A DNA stretch of 64,000 bases from positions 496,001 to 560,000 of the forward strand of contig CAIMFJ010000004.1 in NCBI GenBank assembly GCA_903840355.1, given 5' to 3'. Of the stretch, positions 36,913 through 45,837 are shown in pieces. How positions within the stretch are numbered: position 1 is the first letter of the stretch; the number at the start of each line of letters is the position of its first letter. The DNA comes from an uncultured Opitutia bacterium (GTDB lineage: Bacteria > Verrucomicrobiota > Verrucomicrobiia > Opitutales > UBA953). Position numbers and translations under genes: made by a program. The notes beneath the pieces were generated by a model. It had not been told where the DNA came from. It did not search any database and was given only the letters and a program-made list of their open reading frames with translations.

Positions 36913-37863
36913 TTAGGCGGACTTAGTGTGACGACCCTTGAGGCCTGTGGCCAAGAGGGTTTCGAATTGCGGGGGAAGTGCCTCTTTGGCGACCACGCGG
37001 ACGGCGGAATGCTGAAAGCCAGTCGCCTCGATCCAGTCATGCAACGTGTTGGGTTCAAACCCCAGCCAGCGGTCGGCGTAGAGCTCGCGAGCTTTTTCAA
37101 AACGGTGTGCTTTGAGGTCTAAAATGAGCACGCGGCCTCCGGGTTTTAAGATGCGGTAAGCTTCGGCGAGGGCTTTGCGGGGATTTTCGGCGTGGTGCAA
37201 AGCCTGGCTGAGCAGGGCGAGGTCGACGCTATTGTCCGCGAGCGGTACTTTCTCGATGTCACCGAGTAGGTAAGTGATATTGGGGAGCTTCTCTTTTTTG
37301 GCGAGGGAGCGCCCGAGTTCCACCATGCGCGGCGAGTTATCGATGCAGTGGACCGATTCGGCCTGGCTGGCGAGGAGGCGTGAGAGGGTGCCGTCGCCCG
37401 CCCCCAGGTCGGCAATCCGTACATGGGGGGTGAGGAGTAGGAGCATCTGGCCTAAAGCCTCCCATGAGCGCCCTGGGCAGTAGTGGCGCCCGAGTCGCTC
37501 GGCGACGAGGTTGAAGTGTTTTTCCGCGTATCGACGGCGTTTTTCGATGATGCGTTGCAGGGCGCGTTGATCAGCCAGTGACTGGCTGTCTTGGGCGGTG
37601 GCGGCAAAGGTCGCTTGGAGAATTTGCTGTGCACCTTTGTCGAGGTCTTGGCTTAACGCGTAGTAAGAGTGCTTGCCGTCGCGCCGGTCGGTCGCGAGGC
37701 CGGCTTTACGCAAGAGTGCTAGCTGGGTGGAGATGCGCGATTGGCGCATACCGAGAATTTCCTGCAATTCCCCAACCGATAACTCGTTGCGGTGTAAGAG
37801 TGAGAGAAGGCGAGTCCGAGTGGGATCGGCGAGTAGTCGAAGGGTTTCCCAGGAGTTGGACAT
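36913..37863 (-). CDS. ArsR-type regulator fused to a SAM-dependent methyltransferase
   Basis: 316 residues. The first 100 form an ArsR winged helix (LADPTRTRLLSLLHRNELSV, then MRQSRISTQLALLRKAGLA as recognition region). The C-terminal part is a class I methyltransferase with motif I IADLGAGDGTLSRLL near 150, then SPRMVELGR, LLSQALHHAENP and ILKPGGRVLILDL. No metal-binding ELCVC motif is present in the regulator part. Fused proteins of this type may sense S-adenosyl compounds; the target is unknown. ATG 37863 is chosen because the upstream extension to 37938 overlaps a terminator. Confidence 0.88.
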   Translation of the reverse strand: MSNSWETLRLLADPTRTRLLSLLHRNELSVGELQEILGMRQSRISTQLALLRKAGLATDRRDGKHSYYALSQDLDKGAQQILQATFAATAQDSQSLADQRALQRIIEKRRRYAEKHFNLVAERLGRHYCPGRSWEALGQMLLLLTPHVRIADLGAGDGTLSRLLASQAESVHCIDNSPRMVELGRSLAKKEKLPNITYLLGDIEKVPLADNSVDLALLSQALHHAENPRKALAEAYRILKPGGRVLILDLKAHRFEKARELYADRWLGFEPNTLHDWIEATGFQHSAVRVVAKEALPPQFETLLATGLKGRHTKSA

Positions 37864-37897
37864 CAGCGTTAGGTTTAGGGGAATTCGGAGGGCTGTC

Positions 37898-37930
37898 AAA
37901 AGAGGAAGCCCCGCAGGGCGGGGCTTCCTC
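37898..37930 (-). terminator. GC-rich intrinsic terminator between greA and the ArsR-methyltransferase gene
   Basis: A perfect 13-bp stem (37902-37914 with 37918-37930) and a 3-base loop are followed, leftward, by four U residues. It lies 20 bases past the greA stop and about 35 bases before the next ATG on the same strand. Confidence 0.8.
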
Positions 37931-37950
37931 AGGAGCAAAATACCGAAGGT

Positions 37951-39930
37951 TTACTTATTCTTATCCACCCAGCGTTCGATGGAGAGCACCTTCCAGTTTT
38001 CGCTCCGCTCGTTGACGGTCGTGGTGAACTCTTCGTCCTTCTTGCGGTTCAAGAATTGTTGCGCCAAGAGGGTGTCGTAAGCGATCACATTCGGACCGAT
38101 TTCTTTGCCTTCGTATGCCCCAAGGATGTCGAAGGAGACTTCGGCCTTGTCCGACAGGCGGAGGAGTTTGATGGAAGAACCAATACCGATGACGTCGGTG
38201 GTGGCGTTGTTGAAGTTGGCGATGCGAGCCTTCTCGATAATCTTGCCCACTTGTTCGGCACGAGCGGTGAGACGAGCGTGCTCTTGGCGTGCCATCTTAT
38301 ACTCAGAGTTCTCTTTAAGGTCACCCATTTCGCGGGCCACGTTGATGGCTTCCAGTGCTTCGGGAATCTTAACCTTCGAGAGGTCGTGAAGTTCTTGGAC
38401 GAATAATTCTTTCCGGGCGGGCGACAGGAAAACGTCTTGGCTACCGGTGTCGTTCGACTTGCTCTTGTTGGCGAGCGTTAAGACCTTACGTTCGATTTCC
38501 GAGATGCGCGTGAGCAGTTTGCTCTTGGTCATTTCGTCAAAGCCTTGGCTGCGGAGCATCATGCGGCTGAGGTCAAAAATGGTTTCGCTGTCGACTTTCT
38601 CGCCGTCCTTCGGAGCGAGGATGTCGGAGATGAGTTTGCGATCCTTGATTAACTCATTGGCCAGTGGGATTCGGGCCGACGAATTGGATTCGAGGGATTC
38701 GGCGTCAATCGAGGAGAAGATGGCGCTGAGCAGGGAAGGCGAAATGAGGCGGTTGACGATTTCAGCGTACTTCTTGCTGTCGCGCGTTTTGATGATCCAG
38801 ATGATGAGCGGGGCGCGGAGTTCCCGGCCTTCGAGCCATTGTGCGAAACGTTCGGCAACTAAGCCGCCGAGGTCTTGATCACAGAGGTAAGCGATGCTTT
38901 CGGAGACGAGTTTAGCCGAGCCACTCTTGGTGCCGCCGATGTCGCGGTTGCGGAGCAATTCAAATGTGCGTTGGGGCCAGTTGTTGCCGTGGTGGGCACG
39001 GATTAAGTCCAGTAAACTACGAATCTTTTCGGTCGTGTGCTGGATGTTCAGGGCCAAGTAAGCCAAGTCTTGTTCATCGCAGAGGGCGATGATGTCCGAG
39101 GCCGTTGGGCTGAGGGTTTCCACGTTTTCAAACGTGGGGCGGAAGAATTTATCGCGGTTCCAGATACCCGAGAGAATCAGGGGTAATTGGGCTTGGCGAC
39201 GCGAGCCCGACAGGCTGGTGATGGCTTTGGCGAGGTCGGCCGAAACCTTGGCCATGTTGGCTTCGGTGGCGGCGGAGCGCGTTTCGCTGGTGGGGCTGTC
39301 GGCTAGCTCGGCCAGGATTTCAAGTTTACGATCAAAGTTTGGCGCCATCTCGTATTGCGCAAACAAGTCTTCACCCAGGTCCTTGGGGGCTTCGAGTAAA
39401 GCGTAGAGGCCACCTTTTTGTTCAGGAATCAGGATGGCACGATCTTTGCGGAGGGCGGCACGCGCTTTGGTCCACCAAGATTTGAAAAGTTTTTGGCGCT
39501 CTTTAGCGGCGCTGAGGGGCAAGGACGCGAAGTGAATCCGGTCCAAGATGTTTTCTAAAGCGTAAGAGGTGCACTCGCCCGTAGGGAATTCAGCCAGAAT
39601 GGTCTTAACTAATTCAGCTGGGTCGGTGGCGACGAGCTTAGCGACTTTTTCTTTGGTCGCATCGGCAAAGGCTGCGGCCAAGAGGCTGTCAGGATTCAGG
39701 ATTTCGATTTTACCGCCCTTGAAAAGCGACTCGTCCATAGCATGGCCGACCTTATTTTGTTCAGGGAAGTCTAGCGTGAAGCGCTTGGAGGCATCATCGT
39801 AGCCACGGATAACTCCAATACCCCAGGTTTGGTGTAGGCAGAAGGCGGGTTGTCCTGCGGCAACTCGATCCTTTGCGGTCTGGAGGTGGTTCGGTTTTAC
39901 ACCGGATGGATTAGGGGCCTTGTTGCTCAT
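37951..39930 (-). CDS. greA: Long GreA-type transcript cleavage factor with Chlamydia-like N-terminal extension
   Basis: 659 residues, about four times normal GreA. The last 160 or so are GreA: the coiled coil has AREMGDLKENSEY near 535, with the acidic residues that coordinate Mg2+ in RNA polymerase, and the end is the FKBP-like domain. The preceding roughly 500 residues start with HQTWGIGVIRGYDD, a small beta module, followed by a largely helical region I do not recognise. Chlamydial GreA is similarly long. ATG 39930 is preferred; the extension to 40005 would run up to the divergent rlmN start region. Confidence 0.85.
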   Translation of the reverse strand: MSNKAPNPSGVKPNHLQTAKDRVAAGQPAFCLHQTWGIGVIRGYDDASKRFTLDFPEQNKVGHAMDESLFKGGKIEILNPDSLLAAAFADATKEKVAKLVATDPAELVKTILAEFPTGECTSYALENILDRIHFASLPLSAAKERQKLFKSWWTKARAALRKDRAILIPEQKGGLYALLEAPKDLGEDLFAQYEMAPNFDRKLEILAELADSPTSETRSAATEANMAKVSADLAKAITSLSGSRRQAQLPLILSGIWNRDKFFRPTFENVETLSPTASDIIALCDEQDLAYLALNIQHTTEKIRSLLDLIRAHHGNNWPQRTFELLRNRDIGGTKSGSAKLVSESIAYLCDQDLGGLVAERFAQWLEGRELRAPLIIWIIKTRDSKKYAEIVNRLISPSLLSAIFSSIDAESLESNSSARIPLANELIKDRKLISDILAPKDGEKVDSETIFDLSRMMLRSQGFDEMTKSKLLTRISEIERKVLTLANKSKSNDTGSQDVFLSPARKELFVQELHDLSKVKIPEALEAINVAREMGDLKENSEYKMARQEHARLTARAEQVGKIIEKARIANFNNATTDVIGIGSSIKLLRLSDKAEVSFDILGAYEGKEIGPNVIAYDTLLAQQFLNRKKDEEFTTTVNERSENWKVLSIERWVDKNK

Positions 39931-40028
39931 TGCAAAAAGTGGTTTTGAAGGTAACAATTCCCTCTTGCAAGCAGGAAGGCAGGGGGCTTTGAGGTCTTCA
40001 GCCATTTACTCGCTGCGACCCTCTCAAT

Positions 40029-41156
40029 ATGGCCTTTAAGCCCGAAAAACCTTCAATCCACGGTGAAACCCCAGATACTCTGGGGGAACGTCTGGTTTCG
40101 GCGGGTCACCCTCGGTATCGGGTCGGGCAGATTTTTGAATGGATTTACCCCCGTCGGGCGGAAAGTGCGGAAGCGATGACCAACCTTCCTGCTTCTTTAA
40201 GAACTTGGTTATCAGATAATTACGATTTTAGTGCCACGGATCCTATGGGCAAGAAGACGGCCTCGGACATAACCCAAAAACTACTGCAAAAGCTCCGCGA
40301 TGGGTCCCTCATCGAAACAGTCATCATTCGCGCCCCAATGGAGGGGGTGGGGCAGGATAAGTCCCGACGTACCATCTGTATTTCTACCCAGGTGGGTTGT
40401 GCCTACGGATGCAAGTTTTGTGCCTCAGGGCTGGAAGGGTGGAAACGCGACTTGTCGACGGGTGAAATTGTTTCCCAATTAGTCCAAGTTTGCCGGATTG
40501 AAGACCAGGCCGACCCCACTAGGGCGGCGCAGGGTTTGGCGTCTTTCGATAACATCGTGGTGATGGGGATGGGGGAGCCTTTGGCGAATTACGATAACCT
40601 CTTAGCGGCTTTACGCATCGTGAATGCGCCTTGGGGTTTTGGCTTCGGAGCCCGTCGGATCACTATCTCAACTTCCGGGGTCGTCCCTAAGATTTTAAAA
40701 TTGGCCGAAGAGCCGCTGGGTTTCCGACTGGCAATTAGTTTACACGGAGCCACCAACGAGGTGCGTAATCAAATCATGCCGGTGAATCGGAAGTATCCTT
40801 TGGAGGAACTGATTCCTGCAGCGAAAGTTTTTGCCCGCCAGCATGGTCGTATGCTCACGTTGGAATTTATCCTGATTCAAGACATCAATGACTCCTTGGA
40901 GCAGGCGAATAAGTTGGCGACGATTGCTCGCGAGCTGCATGCGCACGTGAATTTAATTCCGTATAATAAAGTCGAAGGTTTGCCCTGGGTGCGGCCCTCG
41001 CTCACGCGCCAAGATCGCTTTGTAAAGACGCTGCGGGCCCTCGGAGTCACGGCGACTTTACGCCGAGAAAAAGGGCATGATATCGATGCCGCTTGTGGTC
41101 AGTTGCGCCTGCAGAAGCAGAAGGAATTATCCCAAGAAGCCGAATCAGGCAGTTAA
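40029..41156 (+). CDS. rlmN: 23S rRNA (A2503-C2) / tRNA (A37-C2) methyltransferase RlmN
   Basis: 375-residue radical SAM enzyme. The cluster motif is C124-AYG-C128-KF-C131, preceded by TICISTQVG. MGMGEPLANYDN and RRITISTSGVVPKI are family motifs, and the C-terminal DIDAACGQL contains the resolving cysteine. It methylates A2503 of 23S rRNA and A37 of some tRNAs. It is divergent from greA. Its stop lies inside the convergent rpe gene (12-base overlap). Confidence 0.96.
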   Translation: MAFKPEKPSIHGETPDTLGERLVSAGHPRYRVGQIFEWIYPRRAESAEAMTNLPASLRTWLSDNYDFSATDPMGKKTASDITQKLLQKLRDGSLIETVIIRAPMEGVGQDKSRRTICISTQVGCAYGCKFCASGLEGWKRDLSTGEIVSQLVQVCRIEDQADPTRAAQGLASFDNIVVMGMGEPLANYDNLLAALRIVNAPWGFGFGARRITISTSGVVPKILKLAEEPLGFRLAISLHGATNEVRNQIMPVNRKYPLEELIPAAKVFARQHGRMLTLEFILIQDINDSLEQANKLATIARELHAHVNLIPYNKVEGLPWVRPSLTRQDRFVKTLRALGVTATLRREKGHDIDAACGQLRLQKQKELSQEAESGS

Positions 41157-41795
41157 AGAACGCACGAACTGCTGGCGGTCGGGTGCTTTGAAGAAAGCGG
41201 TACCTGCTACTAAGGTGTCGGCTCCGGCGTCACGGCATTGCAAGCCTGTGGTGACATTGATCCCGCCGTCGACTTCGAGTCGGAACTGGAGCTGTCGGCG
41301 TTGGCGTTCAGCCTTCAGGTATTCGAGGCTCTTGAGGACGCTCGGAATAAAGGCTTGGCCACCGAAGCCGGGAAAGACGGTCATGCAGAGTACGAGGTCG
41401 ACGTCTTCCAAGTAGGGTAAGACGCGCTCAGGGTTGCAGTCGGGATTGAGGGCAATGCCAGCGGACATTCCTTGGGCTTTAATCGCTGCCAAGGTTTGCT
41501 TCATGTCATGCTCAGCTTCGATGTGAACGGTGAGTCGCTGGGCGCCAGCTTTAGCAAACGCTCCGATAAAGCGATCGGGGTGCGTCAGCATTAAATGCAC
41601 GTCGAAATAGAGTTGAGTTTGCGGACGCAAGTCCGCGACGAGTTGCGGACCGAAACTGATGTTGGGCACGAAATGCCCATCCATGATATCGAGGTGCACC
41701 CACGATAGGTTGGCAGCTTCAATGGCCTGAATCCCTGCGGCGAAATGTCCGTGATTCGCAGCTAAGAGAGAGGGGGCAACAATGGGCGGGTTCAT
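41145..41795 (-). CDS. rpe: Ribulose-phosphate 3-epimerase
   Basis: 216-residue TIM barrel that interconverts ribulose 5-phosphate and xylulose 5-phosphate in the pentose phosphate pathway. Motifs are APSLLAANHG, HLDIMDGHFVPNISFGP, DVHLMLTHPD and VDGGINVTTG, which include the metal-binding His and Asp residues. It is the last gene in the rpmF-plsX-fabH-TPR-lptE-rpe set, beginning 2 bases after the lptE stop. The start is ATG 41795; the frame is open to a TTG at 41804. Confidence 0.95.
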   Translation of the reverse strand: MNPPIVAPSLLAANHGHFAAGIQAIEAANLSWVHLDIMDGHFVPNISFGPQLVADLRPQTQLYFDVHLMLTHPDRFIGAFAKAGAQRLTVHIEAEHDMKQTLAAIKAQGMSAGIALNPDCNPERVLPYLEDVDLVLCMTVFPGFGGQAFIPSVLKSLEYLKAERQRRQLQFRLEVDGGINVTTGLQCRDAGADTLVAGTAFFKAPDRQQFVRSLTA

Positions 41796-41797
41796 AA

Positions 41798-42283
41798 TCA
41801 CCAAGCGGTCGTAGCCGCTTCGCGAATTTGGGAGGCGATGTCGGCAAAAAGCGTCGGAGCTAAACTGGCTTCTTCGGAAGTGGCATCACCCACTGGTTGC
41901 AGAGTGGCCGAGGCGGTGAAGTCGCGATTCTTGAAGAGTACTTTCTTGCCGTTATCGGCGGTGAGTGTGCAACGCACGGTATACGTCACACGGAAGGTGG
42001 AGTACAAATAAGCGTCCGTCGTGTTAGCCGTTAGGCCTTCGCGGCGGTATTGCGTCACTTCCGTTTTAAGTAAGCCATCGCCCGTGCCTAATTTAAGACG
42101 CGGATCCATGCTGAAGGCTTCGATGAGCTTTTGTTGTAATACCGCGTGGGTGCCGACGCGCGGCGACGAATTAGTCACCGTCGCGATTTCAATTTTATGA
42201 AAAACCGGTTTCGGACCACCGAGCTGATAAGCGGAACAACCCGCGAGGCAAAGGAGCGAAAGGACTGTCAGGAATCGTCCCAT
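41798..42283 (-). CDS. lptE: LptE-like LPS assembly lipoprotein
   Basis: 161 residues. Signal peptide with lipobox LAGC (C16), followed by SAYQLGG and the pattern of the LptE family (PF04390): short strands with FHKIEIATVTN, then a helix QQKLIEAF. It probably plugs the LptD barrel that delivers LPS to the outer membrane. lptD is not in the window. A TPR lipoprotein-like gene lies 3 bases upstream and rpe 2 bases downstream. LptE proteins diverge strongly, so the call rests on architecture and local motifs. Confidence 0.75.
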   Translation of the reverse strand: MGRFLTVLSLLCLAGCSAYQLGGPKPVFHKIEIATVTNSSPRVGTHAVLQQKLIEAFSMDPRLKLGTGDGLLKTEVTQYRREGLTANTTDAYLYSTFRVTYTVRCTLTADNGKKVLFKNRDFTASATLQPVGDATSEEASLAPTLFADIASQIREAATTAW

Positions 42284-42286
42284 GAA

Positions 42287-43411
42287 TTAGCGGCGATCGG
42301 CGTCGGTTGCCGGTTTGACCGGTTCTTTTTTGAAGCCCAAAGAATCCAAGTCGTCGTTGATAGGTACGGGCTTATTATCGCCGACTAACTTAGGACGTGG
42401 GTAAACGCCGAGCAATTTATCCGCAAAACTCTTGGGAGGGTCTGGGTTCTTTTGCATTTCATCCAATAAAGCTTCGGCTTCTTTTGCAGAGGTGGATTCA
42501 GGTGAGATGCTGCGGCACGCATTGGCCATGAGTTTGGCGGCTTCTGGGTTATTGCGTTTATACCAATAGAATTGGGCTAAATTCAACTTCCCACGGGCAG
42601 CACGGTCGCGCAGTTCAGCGATTTTTTGGGCGGCCGCTTGGGCTCGGGGGTCTTTAGGGAATTGAGCGGCTAAGGTGCGCCAGTGGTCTGCCGACTCGAG
42701 CGTGCTCGTTTGATCCCAATCTGGCCCCATGGATTCTTTGGAGCGCAAGTCGGCGAGGCGTTCTAAGGCTTCGGGTAGGTATTTTGATTTCGTGTAATCA
42801 CTGACGATGCGTTCGAGGGCATCGTTAGCTTCACCGAGGCGATCTAATTCCGTCGCTAAGCGTGCTTTGCGGATAAGGCATTCTTCAGCGATTTCACTGT
42901 TAGGAGCGTAGCGAACGGCTTTATCCCAGAGGCCAATTGCGTGGGCTTCGTCTTTGAACCAGGGAAGCCAACCGCCGAGCATGCGGCGATCGCCATTGGC
43001 AAAACGGTTGGCAATGACGAATTGTAATTCGACGACTTGGTTGAAGCCTGGGAAATTCGAGTGGCGGTTGTAGAGTTCGTCTAAGAGTTCGACGGCATTG
43101 TCGAATTGGGCGCGTTTGACGTAGAGACGAGCCCGTTCTAATAAAGCGACGGCTTCGACTTGGGTGCCTTTTTCGTTATCCCCTAAATTCTCCCAGGCGT
43201 TGATGGCCGCTTTGAGTTCGCCGTTTTCGGCTAGTCGTGAAGCCTGATCCATCAAGGTCAGTAGTACGGCCGTGCGGTTCTCGAGTTTAATATCCGAGGT
43301 TGTCCCGGGTTTAATTTGCCAATGACCTTCGGTGTAAAGGTACTCGGCTTGCGCGAACGGAGCGAGTCCGAGTAGCGCAATCAAGAGGAGGGTTTTAGGA
43401 AATGGGTTCAT
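42287..43411 (-). CDS. Exported TPR protein, BamD-like
   Basis: 374 residues with a signal peptide (LLLIALLGLAPFAQA) but no lipobox cysteine. TPR-like pairs run through the protein, for example RAQFDNAVELLDELYNRHSN and RLGEANDALERIVSDYTKSK, the latter resembling BamD/YfiO repeats. The C-terminus is proline-rich and polar. It overlaps fabH by 17 bases and is followed by an lptE-like gene 3 bases later. A role in outer-membrane assembly is plausible from this context but not shown. Confidence 0.65.
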   Translation of the reverse strand: MNPFPKTLLLIALLGLAPFAQAEYLYTEGHWQIKPGTTSDIKLENRTAVLLTLMDQASRLAENGELKAAINAWENLGDNEKGTQVEAVALLERARLYVKRAQFDNAVELLDELYNRHSNFPGFNQVVELQFVIANRFANGDRRMLGGWLPWFKDEAHAIGLWDKAVRYAPNSEIAEECLIRKARLATELDRLGEANDALERIVSDYTKSKYLPEALERLADLRSKESMGPDWDQTSTLESADHWRTLAAQFPKDPRAQAAAQKIAELRDRAARGKLNLAQFYWYKRNNPEAAKLMANACRSISPESTSAKEAEALLDEMQKNPDPPKSFADKLLGVYPRPKLVGDNKPVPINDDLDSLGFKKEPVKPATDADRR

Positions 43412-44408
43412 GCCAGCGAAGGAGGGTTGCTCCCCAAGTTAAACCAGCTCCAAAGGCCACAATCAGGACCAAGTCGCCGTGTTTGATTTTACCCTGCTGC
43501 CAAGCTTCCTCTAAGGCAAGGGGAATGGAGGCGGCAGAAGTGTTGCCGTAGCGGTCTAGATTGATGGGGAAGCGGTCGAGTCCGACTTTCAATTGCTCAG
43601 CCACGGCTTGAATAATGCGAATATTCGCTTGGTGTGGAATAAACCACGATACTTGGTCGGAATGCACGCCAGCTTGGGCGAGGGCACGTTCGCAAGAATC
43701 AGCCATGACGCGCACGGCATGTTTAAAGACTTCCTTGCCGTTCATGCGCAAGAAGTGTTGTCCCGAACTAATCGAGTTAGGCGTGGCAGGTTGAGCTGAG
43801 CCGCCCGCAGCACAGTGCAGCAGTTCGGCGTTATTACCATCGGCCCCGAGCAGGTTGCTGAGTACGCCAACGTTAGCTTGTGGGGTCGTTTCGATGATGG
43901 CGGCACCCGCTCCATCGCCAAACAACACGCAGGTAGTACGATCGCTCCAGTCGACCACGCTCGATAATTTTTCAGCTCCGACAATCAGGGCGAGACGATA
44001 ACGACCGCTCTTGAGCATGTCAGTGCCGACTTGAAGGGCATAGACAAAGCCAGAGCAGGCGGCCGAGATATCAAAGCAAGGGATGTCGCGACGCAGCCCG
44101 AGTTTAGCTTGGAGCAAGCAAGCCGTGGAAGGGAAGGGGACGTCAGGCGTCATCGTGGCCACGATGACGAGGTCGATGTCGCTGGGTTGCAGGTTGGCCC
44201 GCGCGAGTGCTTTTTGGGCGGCCCTGGCACCCATGTCCGAAGGATTTTCTCCTGGGCCAGCAATTCGGCGCTCGCTGATTCCGGAACGTGTTTTGATCCA
44301 CTCGTCCGAGGTGTCCACGGTCTTGGACAACTCTTCATTGGTTACCACGCGCTCAGGGGTGTGCACGCCAAGGGATCGGATAAAAACTGAAAGTACCGGA
44401 CTGCTCAT
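43395..44408 (-). CDS. fabH: Beta-ketoacyl-ACP synthase III FabH
   Basis: 337-residue initiating condensing enzyme of type II fatty acid synthesis, joining an acyl-CoA primer to malonyl-ACP. The catalytic triad is visible: C118 in SAACSGF, His in WFIPHQANIRI, and Asn in YGNTSAASIPLAL. It lies after plsX, as in many bacteria, 50 bases downstream. The reading frame overlaps the next gene by 17 bases. Confidence 0.96.
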   Translation of the reverse strand: MSSPVLSVFIRSLGVHTPERVVTNEELSKTVDTSDEWIKTRSGISERRIAGPGENPSDMGARAAQKALARANLQPSDIDLVIVATMTPDVPFPSTACLLQAKLGLRRDIPCFDISAACSGFVYALQVGTDMLKSGRYRLALIVGAEKLSSVVDWSDRTTCVLFGDGAGAAIIETTPQANVGVLSNLLGADGNNAELLHCAAGGSAQPATPNSISSGQHFLRMNGKEVFKHAVRVMADSCERALAQAGVHSDQVSWFIPHQANIRIIQAVAEQLKVGLDRFPINLDRYGNTSAASIPLALEEAWQQGKIKHGDLVLIVAFGAGLTWGATLLRWHEPIS

Positions 44409-44458
44409 CGATGGCTTGTGAGGTAAGACCCGAGACGAGGAAAGGAAACCCTAAAACC

Positions 44459-45526
44459 TTAGTTTTCGGGGGGCGTTTGCGAAATAATCGTATTCGTTGC
44501 CACTAAAGCGTCTTGCATACGCTTTCCGGCACCATGTTCGAGGGCTTCTAAGCCCAGTCGAATGGCACTGACAATGCCCTGACGGTTGCTGGATCCGTGA
44601 GCTTTCATGACCAACCCGTTCAAGCCTAAGAGGGGGGCTCCGCCATAGCGCTCGGGCTTTAATTTGCCCTTTAAGTCACGCAATAAGGGGAACATCGCAA
44701 TCCCCCCAGCGAGGTAGACGGGGTTGCGCTTTACCTTAGAGCCAATGAGGTCGCGCAACATGTAAATCAGGCCCTCAAGCGTTTTGAGGATAACGTTACC
44801 CGTGAAGCCATCGGTCACCACCACGTCGCAAGAATCGCCCCAGACATCGAAACCTTCAATCGGTCCAACGTAGTTGATTTGGCTGCCGAGGGCTTTGAGT
44901 AATTGGTGGGTGCGGTTAATGCGCACTCCGCCTTTACCTTCTTCGGTGCCAACGGTCAGGAGGCCGACTCGGGGATTAGAAACCCCCAATGAACATTGGG
45001 CGTAAATGGAACCGAGGATGGCGTTGTGGACTAATTGTTCGGGGGTCGCTTCTGGATTGGCCCCGACATCGAGCAAGATGAAATGTCCTTCCTTGCGGGG
45101 CATGATTGCGGCTAACGAAGGACGTTCAGCGCCTTCCATGGTGCGCAGTTTAATCGTGCCAGCAGCGACTAAAGCCTTGGTATTACCGGTTGAAATCACG
45201 GCTTCAACTTCGCCCGCTTTAAGCATTTCCAGGGCGACCATCATCGATGAATCGCGCTTGGACTTGAGCACGGTCATCGGGGCATCGTCAGAACCGACGA
45301 CGCTATTGGCGTGTTTGAAGATCACGCGCGGGGATTTCAGCCCACGGTGCTCCATCGCCAGCATGCGTAAATTGTCTTCATGCCCGACGAGCACGAGCGT
45401 GTCGTTCGGACTGATGACGCCTTCCTTGATCGCTAAGGCGGCGGCAGCAATGGCTTCAGACGGACCTAAATCGCCCCCCATGCAATCAAGGGCTACAATA
45501 TGTCCAGTCTTCGAAGCTTGGCTCAT
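44459..45526 (-). CDS. plsX: Phosphate acyltransferase PlsX
   Basis: 355 residues. PlsX makes acyl-phosphate from acyl-ACP for phospholipid synthesis. Recognisable motifs are IVALDCMGGDLGPSE at the N-terminus, VISTGNTKALVAAG, ILLDVGANPEATPEQL, and VVTDGFTGNVILKTLEG. It stands between rpmF and fabH, the classic arrangement that links ribosome and lipid synthesis. No Shine-Dalgarno sequence precedes ATG 45526. Confidence 0.96.
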   Translation of the reverse strand: MSQASKTGHIVALDCMGGDLGPSEAIAAAALAIKEGVISPNDTLVLVGHEDNLRMLAMEHRGLKSPRVIFKHANSVVGSDDAPMTVLKSKRDSSMMVALEMLKAGEVEAVISTGNTKALVAAGTIKLRTMEGAERPSLAAIMPRKEGHFILLDVGANPEATPEQLVHNAILGSIYAQCSLGVSNPRVGLLTVGTEEGKGGVRINRTHQLLKALGSQINYVGPIEGFDVWGDSCDVVVTDGFTGNVILKTLEGLIYMLRDLIGSKVKRNPVYLAGGIAMFPLLRDLKGKLKPERYGGAPLLGLNGLVMKAHGSSNRQGIVSAIRLGLEALEHGAGKRMQDALVATNTIISQTPPEN

Positions 45527-45554
45527 AGTAACGGGCTAGGCCCGGAAAAAGAGC

Positions 45555-45734
45555 TTAAGCTCCGGTGTCGATGACTTGACGGCCACGGTACTTGCCCGTG
45601 GAGGGGTCGACGCGGTGCGAGCGACGGAGGGCGCCAGATTCAGCGTCCCGAACGAGTTTGGGGGCGTGGAACTGGTTTGCGCCTCGGCGGAGGCGACTGC
45701 GACGTTTGGACTGTTTACGTTTCGGATTGGCCAT
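45555..45734 (-). CDS. rpmF: 50S ribosomal protein L32
   Basis: A 59-residue frame. It begins MANPKRKQSKRRSRLRRG, the typical basic N-terminus of L32, and continues with NQFHAPKLV and SHRVDP. The zinc-binding cysteines seen in some L32 proteins are absent, so this is the cysteine-free form. plsX follows 28 bases downstream. A candidate promoter is at 45759-45786. The genomic context (rpmF-plsX-fabH) supports the call. Confidence 0.93.
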   Translation of the reverse strand: MANPKRKQSKRRSRLRRGANQFHAPKLVRDAESGALRRSHRVDPSTGKYRGRQVIDTGA

Positions 45735-45758
45735 GGTTCTACGCTGGGTTGAGGGTTG

Positions 45759-45786
45759 GTTCTACCCCTCCCAGCCCCTCGGTCAA
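45759..45786 (-). promoter_or_regulatory. Candidate promoter of the rpmF-plsX-fabH operon
   Basis: TTGACC (45781-45786) and TAGAAC (45759-45764) on the minus strand are 16 bases apart, matching five and four of six consensus positions. The predicted start site is about 18 bases before the rpmF ATG. Sequence match only. Confidence 0.4.
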
Positions 45787-45837
45787 GCCCCCTTTCGATA
45801 TCCTTGCATTAAAGGGGGAGGGGGCTTCTTTTGGGGT

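Noticed and set aside
45592-45837. Upstream extension of the gmhB-like frame
   Set aside because: It runs antisense over rpmF, which is a clear L32 gene, and the HAD domain begins at ATG 45838.
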